In this document: one piece after another, positions 37,736-48,100 of the stretch | How the letters are laid out: every line of letters starts with the position of its first letter | How positions within the stretch are numbered: the first letter of the stretch is position 1 | Origin: Dokdonella sp. | GTDB lineage: Bacteria; Pseudomonadota; Gammaproteobacteria; Xanthomonadales; Rhodanobacteraceae | Direction of reading: 5' to 3' | Assembly: GCA_023228465.1 (NCBI GenBank) | Contig: JALOBC010000001.1 | Coordinates: 124,001 to 188,000 of the forward strand | DNA length: 64,000 nucleotides | Notes under the pieces: model-generated | The model's input: the letters and a program-made list of their open reading frames with translations, nothing else | Told to the model about the DNA's origin: nothing | Database searches by the model: none | Program-made: the position numbers and the translations under genes

Positions 37736-37780
37736 TGCCCGCTTGCGTTCGACGCGTGTCCGTTCCCGAGGTGTTCCGTA

Positions 37781-38566
37781 GTGGTCAAGCCGATCCCGCG
37801 CCTGCAACTGCAGGGGTTCAACAACCTGACGAAGGCGCTCAGCTTCAACATCTACGACATCTGCTATGCAGTGTCCGAAGACCAGCGCCAGCGCTACATC
37901 GAGTACATCGACGAGCAGTACGACTCCGATCGGCTGACCCAGATCCTGACCGACGTGGCCGACATCATCGGCGCCAACGTCCTCAACATCGCGCGCCAGG
38001 ACTACGACCCGCAGGGCGCTTCGGTGACGATCCTGATTTCCGAGCACCCGGTGGTGGAGAAGCTTGGCAAGGACATGATTTCCGATGCCATCGTGGCGCA
38101 CCTGGACAAGAGCCACATCACGGTGCACACCTATCCGGAAACGCACCCGCACAACGGCATCGCGACCTTTCGCGCCGACATCGACGTGGCCACCTGCGGG
38201 GTCATCTCGCCGTTGCGCGCGCTCAACTTCCTGATCGACAGCTTCGAGTCGGACATCGTGACCATGGACTATCGCGTGCGCGGCTTCACCCGCGACGTGA
38301 AGGGGCGCAAGCACTACATCGACCACAAGATCAACTCGATCCAGGACTACCTGGCGCGCCACATCCGCCAGAAGTACGAGATGTTCGACGTCAACGTCTA
38401 CCAGGAGAACATCTTCCATACGAAGATGCACATCAAGGACTTCGACCTGGACACCTACCTGTTCGAGGCCAACGCCGACGATCTCTCGTTCAAGGATCGC
38501 CAGCGCATCGAACAGCTCCTGCGCCGCGAGATCGAGGAGCTGTTCCACGGCCGCAATCTGGTCTGA
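37781..38566 (+). CDS. speD: S-adenosylmethionine decarboxylase proenzyme
   Basis: Encodes 261 residues, close to the E. coli-type enzyme (264). It makes decarboxylated SAM for spermidine synthesis. The proenzyme cleaves itself at Lys110-Ser111 in [14 protein letters not shown] to create the pyruvoyl cofactor. The [27 protein letters not shown] and [15 protein letters not shown]-like segments are conserved. The start is a GTG. No speE is present in the window. Confidence 0.95.
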   Translation: MVKPIPRLQLQGFNNLTKALSFNIYDICYAVSEDQRQRYIEYIDEQYDSDRLTQILTDVADIIGANVLNIARQDYDPQGASVTILISEHPVVEKLGKDMISDAIVAHLDKSHITVHTYPETHPHNGIATFRADIDVATCGVISPLRALNFLIDSFESDIVTMDYRVRGFTRDVKGRKHYIDHKINSIQDYLARHIRQKYEMFDVNVYQENIFHTKMHIKDFDLDTYLFEANADDLSFKDRQRIEQLLRREIEELFHGRNLV

Positions 38567-38690
38567 AGGCCGGTTCTGGCGAACCGGCGGGCGTGCCTGT
38601 CGCGCGCGTCGCGCCTGTCGCAGCCATCCCCGGCTGCGGCGGTGTGCCGCGGCAATTCCCGCTTCATCCTTCCCTGCGCGTGGGCAGCGC

Positions 38691-39335
38691 TCACACGCGA
38701 TAGGCCACCCGCTTCATCACGCCGGCAGCGAACTTCATGAGGCCGGGGATGGGGAAGGGCAGCTCAGCCGCGCCCGCCGCCTGGGCGTTGCGGGCGTGAC
38801 GCGCTTCATCTTCCTTCATGCGCGCAACGATCGCGCGGCTGCGCGCGTCATCCTGGGGCAGGGTTTCCAGATGCTGGCCAAGGTGCGCCTCCACCTGGCG
38901 CTCGGTCTCGACGACGAAGCCGAGGCTGATGCGATCGCCGACCAGGCCGGCGCCGGCCCCGATGACCCAGGCGCCGGCATACCAGAGCGGGTTGAGCAGG
39001 CTCGCGCGGCTTCCCAGTTCATCCAGCCTCTGCCCGCACCAGGCGAGGTGGTCGGTTTCCTCCGCCGCGGCGTCCAGCAGTTGCCTGCGCAGGGGCTCCT
39101 CGCGCGCCACCGCGGCCTGGCCGAAGTAGAGCGCCTGCGCGCAGACTTCACCGACATGGTTGATGCGCATCAGCCCGGCGGCATGGCGGCGCGCGCCGGC
39201 ATCCAGTTCCGCGTCGGGAAGGTCGCCGGCAGGCGAGGGCTGCACCGACGGCGGGCTCGGCACGAAGGCGGTTTCCAGGGCGCGCCCGAACTCGACCAGC
39301 GCGCGATCCAGGACTGAAAGCTTGCGTATCGTCAT
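38691..39335 (-). CDS. coq7: 2-polyprenyl-3-methyl-6-methoxy-1,4-benzoquinone monooxygenase
   Basis: Encodes about 214 residues, a di-iron hydroxylase that makes ubiquinone. The iron ligands are in [14 protein letters not shown] and [11 protein letters not shown], and later in [13 protein letters not shown]-terminal part with hydrophobic stretches fits the membrane-associated Coq7 fold. The ATG at 39335 gives [13 protein letters not shown]; an ATG three codons upstream is also possible. It is divergent from rplM across about 260 bases. Confidence 0.92.
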   Translation of the reverse strand: MTIRKLSVLDRALVEFGRALETAFVPSPPSVQPSPAGDLPDAELDAGARRHAAGLMRINHVGEVCAQALYFGQAAVAREEPLRRQLLDAAAEETDHLAWCGQRLDELGSRASLLNPLWYAGAWVIGAGAGLVGDRISLGFVVETERQVEAHLGQHLETLPQDDARSRAIVARMKEDEARHARNAQAAGAAELPFPIPGLMKFAAGVMKRVAYRV

Positions 39336-39514
39336 GGCCGCCATTGTCCAGCGCAAACCGTGGCAATGCCAGCCATGGGTACACATTGCGGCGCCTCACC
39401 TGCCGATCGGCGGGCGGTCATCCCGCCGGGGTTGGGGATTTTCTGCCCCACCCTTGCAGTCGCGCCGGTGTTTCGTGCTAGCATTGCCGTCTTCCCCGGC
39501 GCCGGTTTGAGGAT

Positions 39515-39543
39515 TTGCCACTCGATGGCGATTCCGCTATTCT
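39515..39543 (+). promoter_or_regulatory. sigma-70-type promoter of rplM-rpsI
   Basis: TTGCCA (39515-39520) and TATTCT (39538-39543) are separated by 17 bases, 56 bases upstream of the rplM ATG. The hexamers match the consensus in 4 of 6 (TTGACA, TATAAT) and 4 of 6 places. The gap leaves room for an untranslated leader, possibly with L13 autoregulation, but no structure was identified. Confidence 0.6.
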
Positions 39544-39598
39544 CCCGCGCCCTCACACCGCGAGCCCGCATGCCGGGCCGAAGCAGAGTCATCCGGAC

Positions 39599-40033
39599 AT
39601 GAAAACGATCAGCGCCAAGGCAGAGGGCGTGAAGCGCGACTGGTACGTGGTCGACGCCAGCGGCAAGACCCTGGGTCGCCTGTGCACCGAGCTTGCGCAT
39701 CGTCTGCGCGGCAAGCACAAGCCCGTCTATACCCCGCACGTCGATACCGGCGACTACCTGGTCGTGATCAATGCGGAGAAGGTGGCGGTCACCGGCAAGA
39801 AGCTGGAAGACAAGAACTACCACCGCTTCACCGGCCACATCGGCAACCTGAAGACGATTTCGTTGAAGGACATGCTGGCCAGGCACCCCGAGCGCGTCAT
39901 CGAGATCGGCGTCAAGGGCATGCTGCCCAAGAATCCGCTTGGCCGGGCCATGTACCGCAAGCTCAAGGTCTATGCCGGCGCCGAACATCCGCATGCTGCG
40001 CAGCAGCCGCAGGTTCTGGATATCCCGGCGTAA
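39599..40033 (+). CDS. rplM: 50S ribosomal protein L13
   Basis: Encodes 144 residues, an early assembly protein of the large ribosomal subunit. The start [20 protein letters not shown] and the [16 protein letters not shown] ending are diagnostic. The ATG at 39599 is preferred; the frame extends further upstream without support. It forms the usual two-gene operon with rpsI, which follows after 63 bases. Confidence 0.97.
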   Translation: MKTISAKAEGVKRDWYVVDASGKTLGRLCTELAHRLRGKHKPVYTPHVDTGDYLVVINAEKVAVTGKKLEDKNYHRFTGHIGNLKTISLKDMLARHPERVIEIGVKGMLPKNPLGRAMYRKLKVYAGAEHPHAAQQPQVLDIPA

Positions 40034-40096
40034 GGCGGGAAGCAACGCGTGAACCGCGCGCCAGCGTGCGGATTTCCAAACAACAGCAGGTCATTC

Positions 40097-40489
40097 ATGG
40101 CGATTCAGCAGAATTACGGTACCGGCCGTCGCAAGTCTTCCACCGCGCGCGTGTTCCTGCGCAAGGGCAGTGGTGCGATCACCGTCAACGGCAAGCCGCT
40201 CGACACGTTCTTTGGCCGCGAGACCTCGCGCATGATCGTGCGCCAGCCGCTGGAGCTCACCCAGAGCCAGGACAAGTTCGACGTGCTGGTGACGGTCGAA
40301 GGCGGCGGCATGACCGGCCAGGCCGGCGCCATCCGTCTGGGCATCGCGCGTGCCTTGACCGAGTACGATGAAACCCTCAAGTCGCCGCTGCGCAAGGCGG
40401 GCTTCATGACCCGCGATGCCCGCGAGGTCGAGCGCAAGAAGGTGGGCCTGCACAAGGCACGCCGCGCGACGCAGTACTCCAAGCGCTAA
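40097..40489 (+). CDS. rpsI: 30S ribosomal protein S9
   Basis: Encodes 130 residues. The N-terminal [15 protein letters not shown] and the C-terminal [11 protein letters not shown], whose tail reaches the decoding centre, are characteristic. It is the second gene of the rplM-rpsI operon. Confidence 0.97.
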   Translation: MAIQQNYGTGRRKSSTARVFLRKGSGAITVNGKPLDTFFGRETSRMIVRQPLELTQSQDKFDVLVTVEGGGMTGQAGAIRLGIARALTEYDETLKSPLRKAGFMTRDAREVERKKVGLHKARRATQYSKR

Positions 40490-40585
40490 GACGCAACCCC
40501 GGCCGGAGCCTGCGCATCGCTGCGTGGGTTCCCGGTTTCAGGCCCGCTGCGCAGGCCGTGGGCAATCGGGTAGAATTGCTTTCCT

Positions 40586-40660
40586 AGCCCCGTCGCCAAG
40601 TGGTAAGGCACCTGACTCTGACTCAGGCATTCGGTGGTTCGAATCCATCCGGGGCTGCCA
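40586..40660 (+). tRNA. tRNA-Gln (anticodon CUG)
   Basis: Seventy-five bases including the encoded CCA end. The acceptor arms AGCCCCG and CGGGGCT pair fully, the anticodon stem is CCTGA/TCAGG with loop CTCTGAC and anticodon CTG, and the T-arm holds GGTTCGAATCC. A TAGAAT sequence at 40571-40576 just upstream looks like its -10 region. Confidence 0.95.
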
Positions 40661-40699
40661 GACCCGCAGATGCGCAAATGCTTCGCGCGTCCTGCCCAA

Positions 40700-40733
40700 C
40701 ACAAGGCCCGCCGATCGGCGGGCCTTGTGCTTT
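40700..40733. terminator. strong terminator hairpin, used from both sides
   Basis: A 13-bp perfect stem, CACAAGGCCCGCC with GGCGGGCCTTGTG, around a GATC loop, followed on the plus strand by CTTT. It ends tRNA-Gln transcription and also lies directly after the stop of the minus-strand choice-of-anchor gene (stop at 40733-40735), so it can serve convergent transcripts. Confidence 0.85.
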
Positions 40734-42253
40734 CAGCCACGCCGTGACCCGTGTCGGCGCAGGCCTAGGCTGGCGAACAGCAGCATCAATGCCCACATGA
40801 TACCCCTGCCCGCCGCACCCAGCGTGGGGACAGGCGTGGCCGGCTCCGGTGGTGCGCCGGGCTGCCACTCGTAGGCGCCGATGTCGGCGGCGGCGCCGAA
40901 CACGCGGACGAATGGACTGCCCCGCTGGTCATCGGCAAGGCCTTCCCGATTGTTGCCGGCGTCGATGGCCGGGCTGCCGGGTGCCAGCGCATGGGTCCGG
41001 GTGGGTCCGCCATTGGCCAGCAGGGGGCCGAGGCCCGCGTCGGCGTGCAGCGTATCGCCGGGCAAGGACAGCTCGGGCGCGTTCGCGCCGATCAGGTTGT
41101 TGCCACCCTGGATCGACAGGGTTCTGCCGGCCGGCCCTTCGATGTCGGCGAAATGCCCCGCACCGGCGAAGTTGCCCTGGATGAGCGTGCTCTGCAGTTG
41201 CGTGCCGTTCTCCGTCAACCAGAGACCGCCACCCGCCACGGCAACGTTGCCGGTCAAGGTGCTGTTGCTCGCGCGCAGCGCCGCTGGCCAGCGCAGGAAC
41301 AGCGCCCCGCCCATGGCGCTGGCCGCGAGGTTGCCCGAGAAGGTACTGTTGACCACCGTCATGCTGCTGAAGGTGGCGATTCCGCCGCCGCGACCGCCGC
41401 TCCGGTTGGCGTCGATGGTCGAGTTGCGTACCTCGCCGCCGCGCACGCTGACAATGCCGCCGCCGATGTCATAGCTGGTGTAGCCCGGGCGCTCGCGATG
41501 GATGGCCTGGTTGCCGGACACCGTGCTGTCGGTCAGATCCATGGTGTACACGAACGCCGCGCCACCGAAGGCGGCGGTGTCGGTGAGACCGTGCACGCCC
41601 AGTGCAGTGTTGCCCGACAGCGTGCTGTTGGCCATCGTCAGCCCGTAGGCATACAGCGCGCCGCCGTAGGCGCCGATCGCCGCGGCGTAGCAGTTGCGCA
41701 CGCTTGCATCGACGAGCGTGATGAAGGCGGCCGACGCAATGCAGGCGCCACCGGCAACGTCGAAGCGATCGGCACGGTTGAGGCCGTTCTCCACCGTCAG
41801 GCCGCGCAGCGTGAACGTGCCCTGGCCCGAGTGCACGAACACCCGGTCGTCGCGATGGCCATCGATCGTCAGCTGGTCGCGGCCCGGCCCGGCCAGCGTG
41901 AGGTTGTCCGCGTCCACCGCGATGGCTCCGGTGGCGAGCGTGATGCGCGCACAGGTGAGTCGGGTGAGATCGATGACGTCCCCATCGCCCGCCCCGGCGA
42001 TCGTTCCGCGCAGGCTGCCGATGCCGTCATCGTCACAGTTGCCGACCAGGTGGGTCGCGTGCCTGCCTGGTGGCGTCGGGGGCCGGCGTGGCGCAGAAAG
42101 GTCCGCGAAGATGCGGCGTGCCGGATCGGCACGCAAGCCGGGCGGCACCGCGGGTGCCAGGTCGGGTGCGGATACCGCTGCCTGGGTGGTGCCGGCCACC
42201 AGGCCCGCCAGCAGCGCAACGGTCAGGCGTATGGGGTCGGGCTGCTTGGACAT
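40733..42253 (-). CDS. secreted choice-of-anchor Q beta-helix protein, IPTL-CTERM-like tail
   Basis: Encodes 506 residues with a signal peptide (ends near TTQAAV). The body is a parallel beta-helix with repeats such as STLSGN, STVSGN and STFSGN, and DQRGSPFVRVFGAAADIGAYE is the choice-of-anchor Q signature. The C-terminus is VPTLGAAGRGIM, a hydrophobic helix, then LGLRRHGSRRG: an IPTL-CTERM-like sorting tail, expected to be removed by an exosortase-type or rhombosortase-like protease. It is a likely paralogue of the protein at 30720-32489, which has another type of tail. The ATG at 42253 is preferred; a longer frame lacks support. Confidence 0.82.
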   Translation of the reverse strand: MSKQPDPIRLTVALLAGLVAGTTQAAVSAPDLAPAVPPGLRADPARRIFADLSAPRRPPTPPGRHATHLVGNCDDDGIGSLRGTIAGAGDGDVIDLTRLTCARITLATGAIAVDADNLTLAGPGRDQLTIDGHRDDRVFVHSGQGTFTLRGLTVENGLNRADRFDVAGGACIASAAFITLVDASVRNCYAAAIGAYGGALYAYGLTMANSTLSGNTALGVHGLTDTAAFGGAAFVYTMDLTDSTVSGNQAIHRERPGYTSYDIGGGIVSVRGGEVRNSTIDANRSGGRGGGIATFSSMTVVNSTFSGNLAASAMGGALFLRWPAALRASNSTLTGNVAVAGGGLWLTENGTQLQSTLIQGNFAGAGHFADIEGPAGRTLSIQGGNNLIGANAPELSLPGDTLHADAGLGPLLANGGPTRTHALAPGSPAIDAGNNREGLADDQRGSPFVRVFGAAADIGAYEWQPGAPPEPATPVPTLGAAGRGIMWALMLLFASLGLRRHGSRRG

Positions 42254-42309
42254 GCGCGGGCTTCCCTCGGAACTTTGCCAGTGGATGGAGCGTGGCGCGC
42301 TGCCGACCC

Positions 42310-42954
42310 TCAGTCCATTTCCTCGGCGCCTACCAGGACCACGTCGGCGGGTCGTTGTGCGAACAGGCCGACCGTGACCACGCCGGCGATCTGGTTGATC
42401 TCGCGCTCCAGGCCCACCGGATCGGTGATGTGCAGGTGATGCACGTCGAGGATCCAGTTGCCGTTGTCGGTGACCACGCCGTCGCGCCACACCGGCTGCC
42501 CGCCGAGCCTGACCAGCTGGCGCGCCACATGGCTGCGCGCCATGGGGATCACCTCGACCGGCAGCGGGAAGCGGCCGAGCACAGCGACGCGCTTTCCCGG
42601 ATCGATGATGCACACGAACCGGCGCGAGGCGGCGGCGACGATCTTCTCGCGGGTCAGCGCGGCGCCACCGCCCTTGATCAGGTGCTTGGCGCCGTCGCAT
42701 TCGTCGGCGCCATCGACATACAGCGGCAGTTCACCGGTGGCATTGAGATCGAGCACCGGAATGCCGTGCTGGCGCAGCCGCTGGGTTGATTGTTCCGAGC
42801 TTGAAACGGTGCCTTCGATGGCGTGGCGGCGCTCCGCCAGCGCATCGATGAAATGCGCCACGGTCGAACCGGTGCCGACGCCGACGATCATGCCTTCTTC
42901 CACGTAGCGCATCGCCGCCTGCGCGGCAAGCCGCTTCTGTTCGTCCTGGTTCAT
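42310..42954 (-). CDS. rpiA: ribose-5-phosphate isomerase A
   Basis: Encodes 214 residues, converting ribose 5-phosphate and ribulose 5-phosphate. [48 protein letters not shown] and [12 protein letters not shown] are family motifs, and the catalytic Glu is in LTREK. The ATG at 42954 aligns with the usual MTQDELK start; a further ATG at 42987 lacks a ribosome-binding site. It heads the conserved set rpiA-EVE-fau-ssrS-zapA. Confidence 0.95.
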   Translation of the reverse strand: MNQDEQKRLAAQAAMRYVEEGMIVGVGTGSTVAHFIDALAERRHAIEGTVSSSEQSTQRLRQHGIPVLDLNATGELPLYVDGADECDGAKHLIKGGGAALTREKIVAAASRRFVCIIDPGKRVAVLGRFPLPVEVIPMARSHVARQLVRLGGQPVWRDGVVTDNGNWILDVHHLHITDPVGLEREINQIAGVVTVGLFAQRPADVVLVGAEEMD

Positions 42955-43005
42955 CAGCAATTCCGCCGGCTGTTGTGGAGCCTGCATGGTACGCGAGCGG
43001 CTGCG

Positions 43006-43479
<474 letters not shown>

Positions 43480-43510
43480 GGGTCTTGACCTGATCATCGG
43501 GGGTTTCGCC

Positions 43511-44131
43511 TCACGGGGATGGCGCAAGGTCGATCAATTCGCGCTCCGTGGCAATGCAGTCGAGCCGCACATCCCAGGGCATGGCCTCGATCGCGGCGAC
43601 TTCCTGCATGGCGTAGCCGACGCCCACCAGCAAGGGCTTGCCTGCGCCCGCGCGATTGCGCAGGAATGCGAAACTTCGATCGTACCAGCCGCCGCCGAAA
43701 CCGAGCCGGTTGCCGCGCCGGTCAAAGCCGAGCAGGGGCAGCAGCACCAGGTCCAGTTGCGCAGGTGACAGCAGGTCGCCGTCTCGGCACAGGGGTTCGG
43801 GAATGCCGTAGCGGTTGGGCGCAATGCCATCGCCTGGCTGCCAGGCCGCGAAGCGCAGGCGCCGATCGGCGCCGAGCACCGGCAGGTGCCAGATCTGGCC
43901 GCGCGCGCGCAGGCCAGGCATCAGGCCCGCCAGGGGCAGCTCGCCGTGGATCGCCCAGTAGCCGCCGACCAGGCGATCGGTGAGGAACTCGGGCAGGCGT
44001 TCGAGTTGGGCCAACAGGCCCTGCATGGCCGCCACCCGCTGCGCCGCCGAGAGGGACGCGCGTCGCGCCCGCAGTTCCTGGCGCAGGTGGCCGCGTTCCA
44101 GCTGCGCGGGTGTATTCGTTTCGGCAGGCAT
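43511..44131 (-). CDS. fau: 5-formyltetrahydrofolate cyclo-ligase
   Basis: Encodes about 206 residues. It uses ATP to close 5-formyl-THF into 5,10-methenyl-THF. Conserved elements are LRARRASLS near the N-terminus, IHGELPL (substrate region), LPLLGFDRRGNRLGFGGGWYDR (ATP and Mg binding) and the VRLDCIATE ending. The ATG at 44131 is chosen for length; the longer frame is Arg-rich and not conserved. It lies directly downstream of the 6S RNA gene, as in E. coli (ygfA). Confidence 0.93.
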   Translation of the reverse strand: MPAETNTPAQLERGHLRQELRARRASLSAAQRVAAMQGLLAQLERLPEFLTDRLVGGYWAIHGELPLAGLMPGLRARGQIWHLPVLGADRRLRFAAWQPGDGIAPNRYGIPEPLCRDGDLLSPAQLDLVLLPLLGFDRRGNRLGFGGGWYDRSFAFLRNRAGAGKPLLVGVGYAMQEVAAIEAMPWDVRLDCIATERELIDLAPSP

Positions 44132-44324
44132 GCGTGGAGCTTCGCACGATCGCACCGGGCATGCCATCGGCTGGCGAGGCACGCGCGCAAGCCGGCGTCG
44201 GCGCACTGCGCCGACCTGCATTGCGGCCATGCCTGGCCGCTCGGGAACCCGGTGAAGGCGGGCGATGCCGCCGCTCGCGTGACGTCCGCGCCAAGCCGCG
44301 ATCAGGGATGATCGCAGAAGTGAA

Positions 44325-44514
44325 GATGCCCTCCGCGGGGCCGGTGCGCATCGAACGACCTTGATCCATTGGGATCAGGTGGGAGGGCAGTGACGGAACC
44401 GCAGGCTTCCCGCTCGAGGGCGGACTTGCACAAAGGTTGCCGTCTTGCCGACCCGGGTCGTCTACAGGAACAAGGCATTTAGTAAGAATGCGCTGCCGGG
44501 CACAGCAGAGGACA
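44325..44514 (-). ncRNA. ssrS: 6S RNA
   Basis: Located between zapA and fau on the same strand, the standard place of ssrS in Gammaproteobacteria. The transcript ends can form a long closing stem: CCTCTGC pairs with GCGGAGG, GCCCGG with CCGGCC, and GCGCATT with GATGCGC, and there is room for the large central bubble that mimics an open promoter and sequesters sigma-70 RNA polymerase. Ends are estimated to within about ten bases. The sequence itself has diverged from E. coli, so the call rests on position and folding. Confidence 0.75.
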
Positions 44515-44521
44515 CCTGAGC

Positions 44522-44839
44522 CTATTGTACGGACGTGTCGAAGGCGCGTTCAAGTCGCGCGTCGAGGGCGCGCAGTTGCTCGGCCAGGCGGGCGCTGCGT
44601 GCGCGCTCGGCAAGCAGTTCGTGGCTGGCATTGAGGGCAGCCATGATCGCGAAGCGATCCATGCTGGCCGTGCGCATGCTGGTGCGCATCTCGCGCATGC
44701 GCGCATCGAGGTGGCGCGCGGCGGCCAGCAGGCCGGCCTGCTCCTCGGCCGCGCAGGCAATCAGGAACTCACGGTCGAGGATGCTGACCGCCACGGGCTC
44801 ATTGCTGCTCATCGGATTCTCCGCGCCGGGCGTGCTCAT
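44522..44839 (-). CDS. zapA: cell division protein ZapA
   Basis: Encodes 105 residues. It crosslinks FtsZ filaments in the Z-ring. VAVSILDREFLIACAAEE and the LDARMREMR and ALNASHELL segments match ZapA. The start at 44839 overlaps the upstream stop by ATGA, which indicates coupling to the TIGR02449 gene; a second ATG nine codons later (44812) is also possible. Confidence 0.93.
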   Translation of the reverse strand: MSTPGAENPMSSNEPVAVSILDREFLIACAAEEQAGLLAAARHLDARMREMRTSMRTASMDRFAIMAALNASHELLAERARSARLAEQLRALDARLERAFDTSVQ

Positions 44840-45054
44840 GGCGTGTTCTGCTCCAGTGACTTCAGCCGCTCGATCATCGCCTCGACCCGCGAGCGCGCCT
44901 GTTCGTTGCGCGCCAGCAACTGCGCGCGTTCGCTGGCGAGCTGGGCGCGGCTCTGGCGCAGGCTGCGGTTTTCTTCCTGCAGCGTCGTGCAAAGCGCGAG
45001 CAGCCGCTCGACGCGTGCACCCAGCGCAGCGAATGCGTCTTCCGGCGTGGTCAT
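44836..45054 (-). CDS. TIGR02449 family (ZapB-like) coiled-coil protein
   Basis: Encodes 72 residues, almost entirely coiled coil with heptad pattern (LLALCTTLQEENRSLRQSRAQL). TIGR02449 proteins occur next to zapA in Gammaproteobacteria and resemble ZapB, a Z-ring organiser. The stop overlaps the start of zapA by four bases. The ATG is 79 bases inside the gap after the sensor gene. Confidence 0.88.
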   Translation of the reverse strand: MTTPEDAFAALGARVERLLALCTTLQEENRSLRQSRAQLASERAQLLARNEQARSRVEAMIERLKSLEQNTP

Positions 45055-45133
45055 GCGCGCGAATATAGCAAAGGCATGCGCGGGTTTGTGGGTCGTCGCG
45101 CCGCACGCGCGGCAAACGTGCCGGGTCAGGCTG

Positions 45134-48100
45134 TCATCCGGCCGGCTGCCTGGATGGCACCTCGTTGCCCGCGGCGTGCCGGCGCAGGAAGGCCAGGCAG
45201 CGGCCGGGCGGCAGCGGGTAGGACAGCCAGTGTCCCTGGATCTCATCGCAGTCCTGTTCGCGCAGGTACTCGACCTGCTCGACGCGTTCCACGCCCTCGG
45301 CGATCACGTTCAGGCCCAGCGCATGCGCCATCATGATGATGGTCGCCGTAATGGCCTCGTCGTCGGGATCGCTGGTGATGTCACCCACGAATTCGCGGTC
45401 GATCTTGAGGGTGTCGATCGGCAGGCGGCGCAGGTAGCTGAGCGAGGAATAGCCGGTACCGAAGTCGTCGATGGCGAGGCTGACACCCACCGCCTTGAGC
45501 TCGCGCAGCGTCGTGATGGAGCGCTCGGGATCGGCCATCAGCATGCTTTCGGTCAGTTCCAGCTCGATCCGGTTGGGTGGCAGTGCATAGTGCGCCAGCA
45601 CCTCGCGCAGGTGCCCGATCAGGTTACCGCGCAGGAGCTGGGCGACCGAGACGTTGATCGACATGGACAGATGCCTGAGGCCCGCCGCCTGCCAGGCCGC
45701 CAGCTGCGCGCACGCCTGTTCGACGACCCAGTTGCCAATCTCGATGATGAGTCCGGATTCCTCGGCGATCGGGATGAATACGCCCGGCGCCACGTCGCCG
45801 AATTCCGCGCTGCGCCAGCGCAGCAGGGCTTCGACGCCGGCAATGCGATTGTCCAGCAGCGACATCCGCGGCTGGTAGGCCAGCGAAAGTTCGCTGCGCT
45901 CGAGCGCCTTGCGCAACGCGCTGGTGGTGTTGGCGCGCAGGCGTGCCGTGGCATCCATCGCCGCGGTGTAGATCATCCATGTCTTGCGGCCGTGATCCTT
46001 GGCCTGGTACATGGCGGTGTCGGCGCACTTGAGCAGGTCTGCCGCGGTCTGGCCGTGGTCCGGGTACAGGCTGATGCCGATCGAGGGCGAGACCACCACC
46101 TCCTGGCCGCCTTCCAGCGGCAGCGGCAGCTCGAAGGCGGCGATGATCTTGGCGGCGACGCGTTCCGCTTCACTGGCGTCGGCCACGTCGTCCAGCACGA
46201 CGGTGAACTCGTCGCCACCGAGGCGGGCGATGGAATCGCCCTCGCGTACGATCTGGCGCAGGCGGTGGCCGATCGCGCGCAACACGCGGTCGCCGGTGGC
46301 GTGGCCCATCGAGTCGTTGATGTGCTTGAAGCGGTCGAGGTCGAAGAACAGCACCGCCATCTTGCGGTTGCCGCGTGATTCGCGGGCGATGGCGTTGGCA
46401 ATGCGGGCACTCAGCAGGGTACGGTTCGGCAGGCCGGTCAGCGCGTCGTAGTTGGCGAGATAGCGCAGCTCCTGCTCGGCGCGCTTGCGTTCGGTGATGT
46501 CGGCGATGACCGCCACGTAGTGCGTGCGGGCACCGCTGGCGTCGCACACCTCGGTGAACTTCGACCAGCTCAGGAACTCGCGATCGTCCTTGCGCCGCAG
46601 CCACAGTTCGCCGCGCCAGTAACCGCCGCGCGCAAGTGCGCCGGCCACCGCGCCGAAGTCGTCGCCCGGATGTTCGGCGCCGTGCAGCAGCGCGATGCCA
46701 CGTCCGACAATCTCGTCCTGGCGCCAGCCGGTGATGTGGGTGAAGGCGGCGTTGACGGTCAGGAAGCGGAAGCCGAGGTCGGTGACGGCGACCGCTTCGG
46801 CCATGCTTGCAAACACGCCATGCGCGACGCGCCGCTCGTGTTCGGCCGCTCGCGCCGCCGTCACGTTGCGCGTGGTCCCGCACACGCGCACTGCGCGTCC
46901 GGCGGCGTCTCGCGCCACGGTCTTGCCGCGCACCAGGAGCCAGGACCATTCGTTGCTGCGGTTGCGCAGCCGGCATTCCAGTTCGAACTGGGGACTGCTG
47001 CCTTCCAGGTGCTCGCGCATGACTTGCTCGAAAACCTTGCGGTCGTCGCTGTGCAGGCGGGCAAGGAAGTCCTCCACCGTGATGGCGCCGCCGAGCCAGC
47101 CGCCGGCATTCACCAGGTCGTCCGAGGTGGTGATCACCACCTCGTTGTCGGCCACGTTCCAGTCCCAGAAATCATCGCCCGAGCCCCACAGCGCCAGGCG
47201 TAGCCGGTTCTCGCGTTCGGCCAGGTCGTGGCGATGGGCACGCTCCAGCGCGCGTCGCCGGCGCGCGAGCCGCCAGGCGGCCGCAAGCACCAGCAGGCCG
47301 AGCCCCAGCCAGGCCGCGCGCGCGGACGTGCTCGACCACCACGGAGGCAGCACGGTCAGGGCCACGCGCGTGGCGCCGGTGGTCTGACTGCCGTCCGCCC
47401 CGCTGTTCCGTACTTCGAACAGGTAACGGCCGGGGGCGAGGTTGGTGTAGGTTGCATCGTGCTCGGTTCCGGCCTGCACCCATTCGTCGTCGAAGCCTTC
47501 CAGGCGATAGCTGAAGCGGTTGCGCTCCGGTGCGGCGAAATCCAGCGCCGCGAACTCGAAGCTGATGACGTGGCCGGCGGCGGGCATGCGCAGGCTCTCG
47601 CCCACCGGCGCGAACAGCTCGGTCTCGGTGCCGATGCGGACTGCCGTGATGGCCACCGGCACCTGCCGTTGGGTCGTGTCCAGCATGTGCGGCGTGACCA
47701 GATTGAGGCCGTTGACGCCGCCGAACACGAGGTCGCCATTGGCCAGTGCCGTGGCCGCGCCGGCGCTGAACTCCATGCCTTGCAGCCCATCGGCCATGGT
47801 GAAGCTGCGAAAGCGGTCGTGCACCTGGTCGAACATCACGATGCCGCGGTTGGTGCCCAGCCAGATGCGGTTGCTGCGGCTACTGGCGATGGACTGGATG
47901 GTGCCGCGAGGCAGCTGCACCCCACGCAGCCAATGGCTGAAGCGCGCGCTGCCGCCGGCATCGCGTTCGTCCAGGCGCGCCAGGCCGGCGCGCGATGCCA
48001 GCCACAGCACGCCATCGCGATCCACGTGCAGGGCGCGCACCGGGCCGGCCGGAATCGCGTGCGGGTCGGCAGCATCATGACGATAGGCGCTCACCGATCC

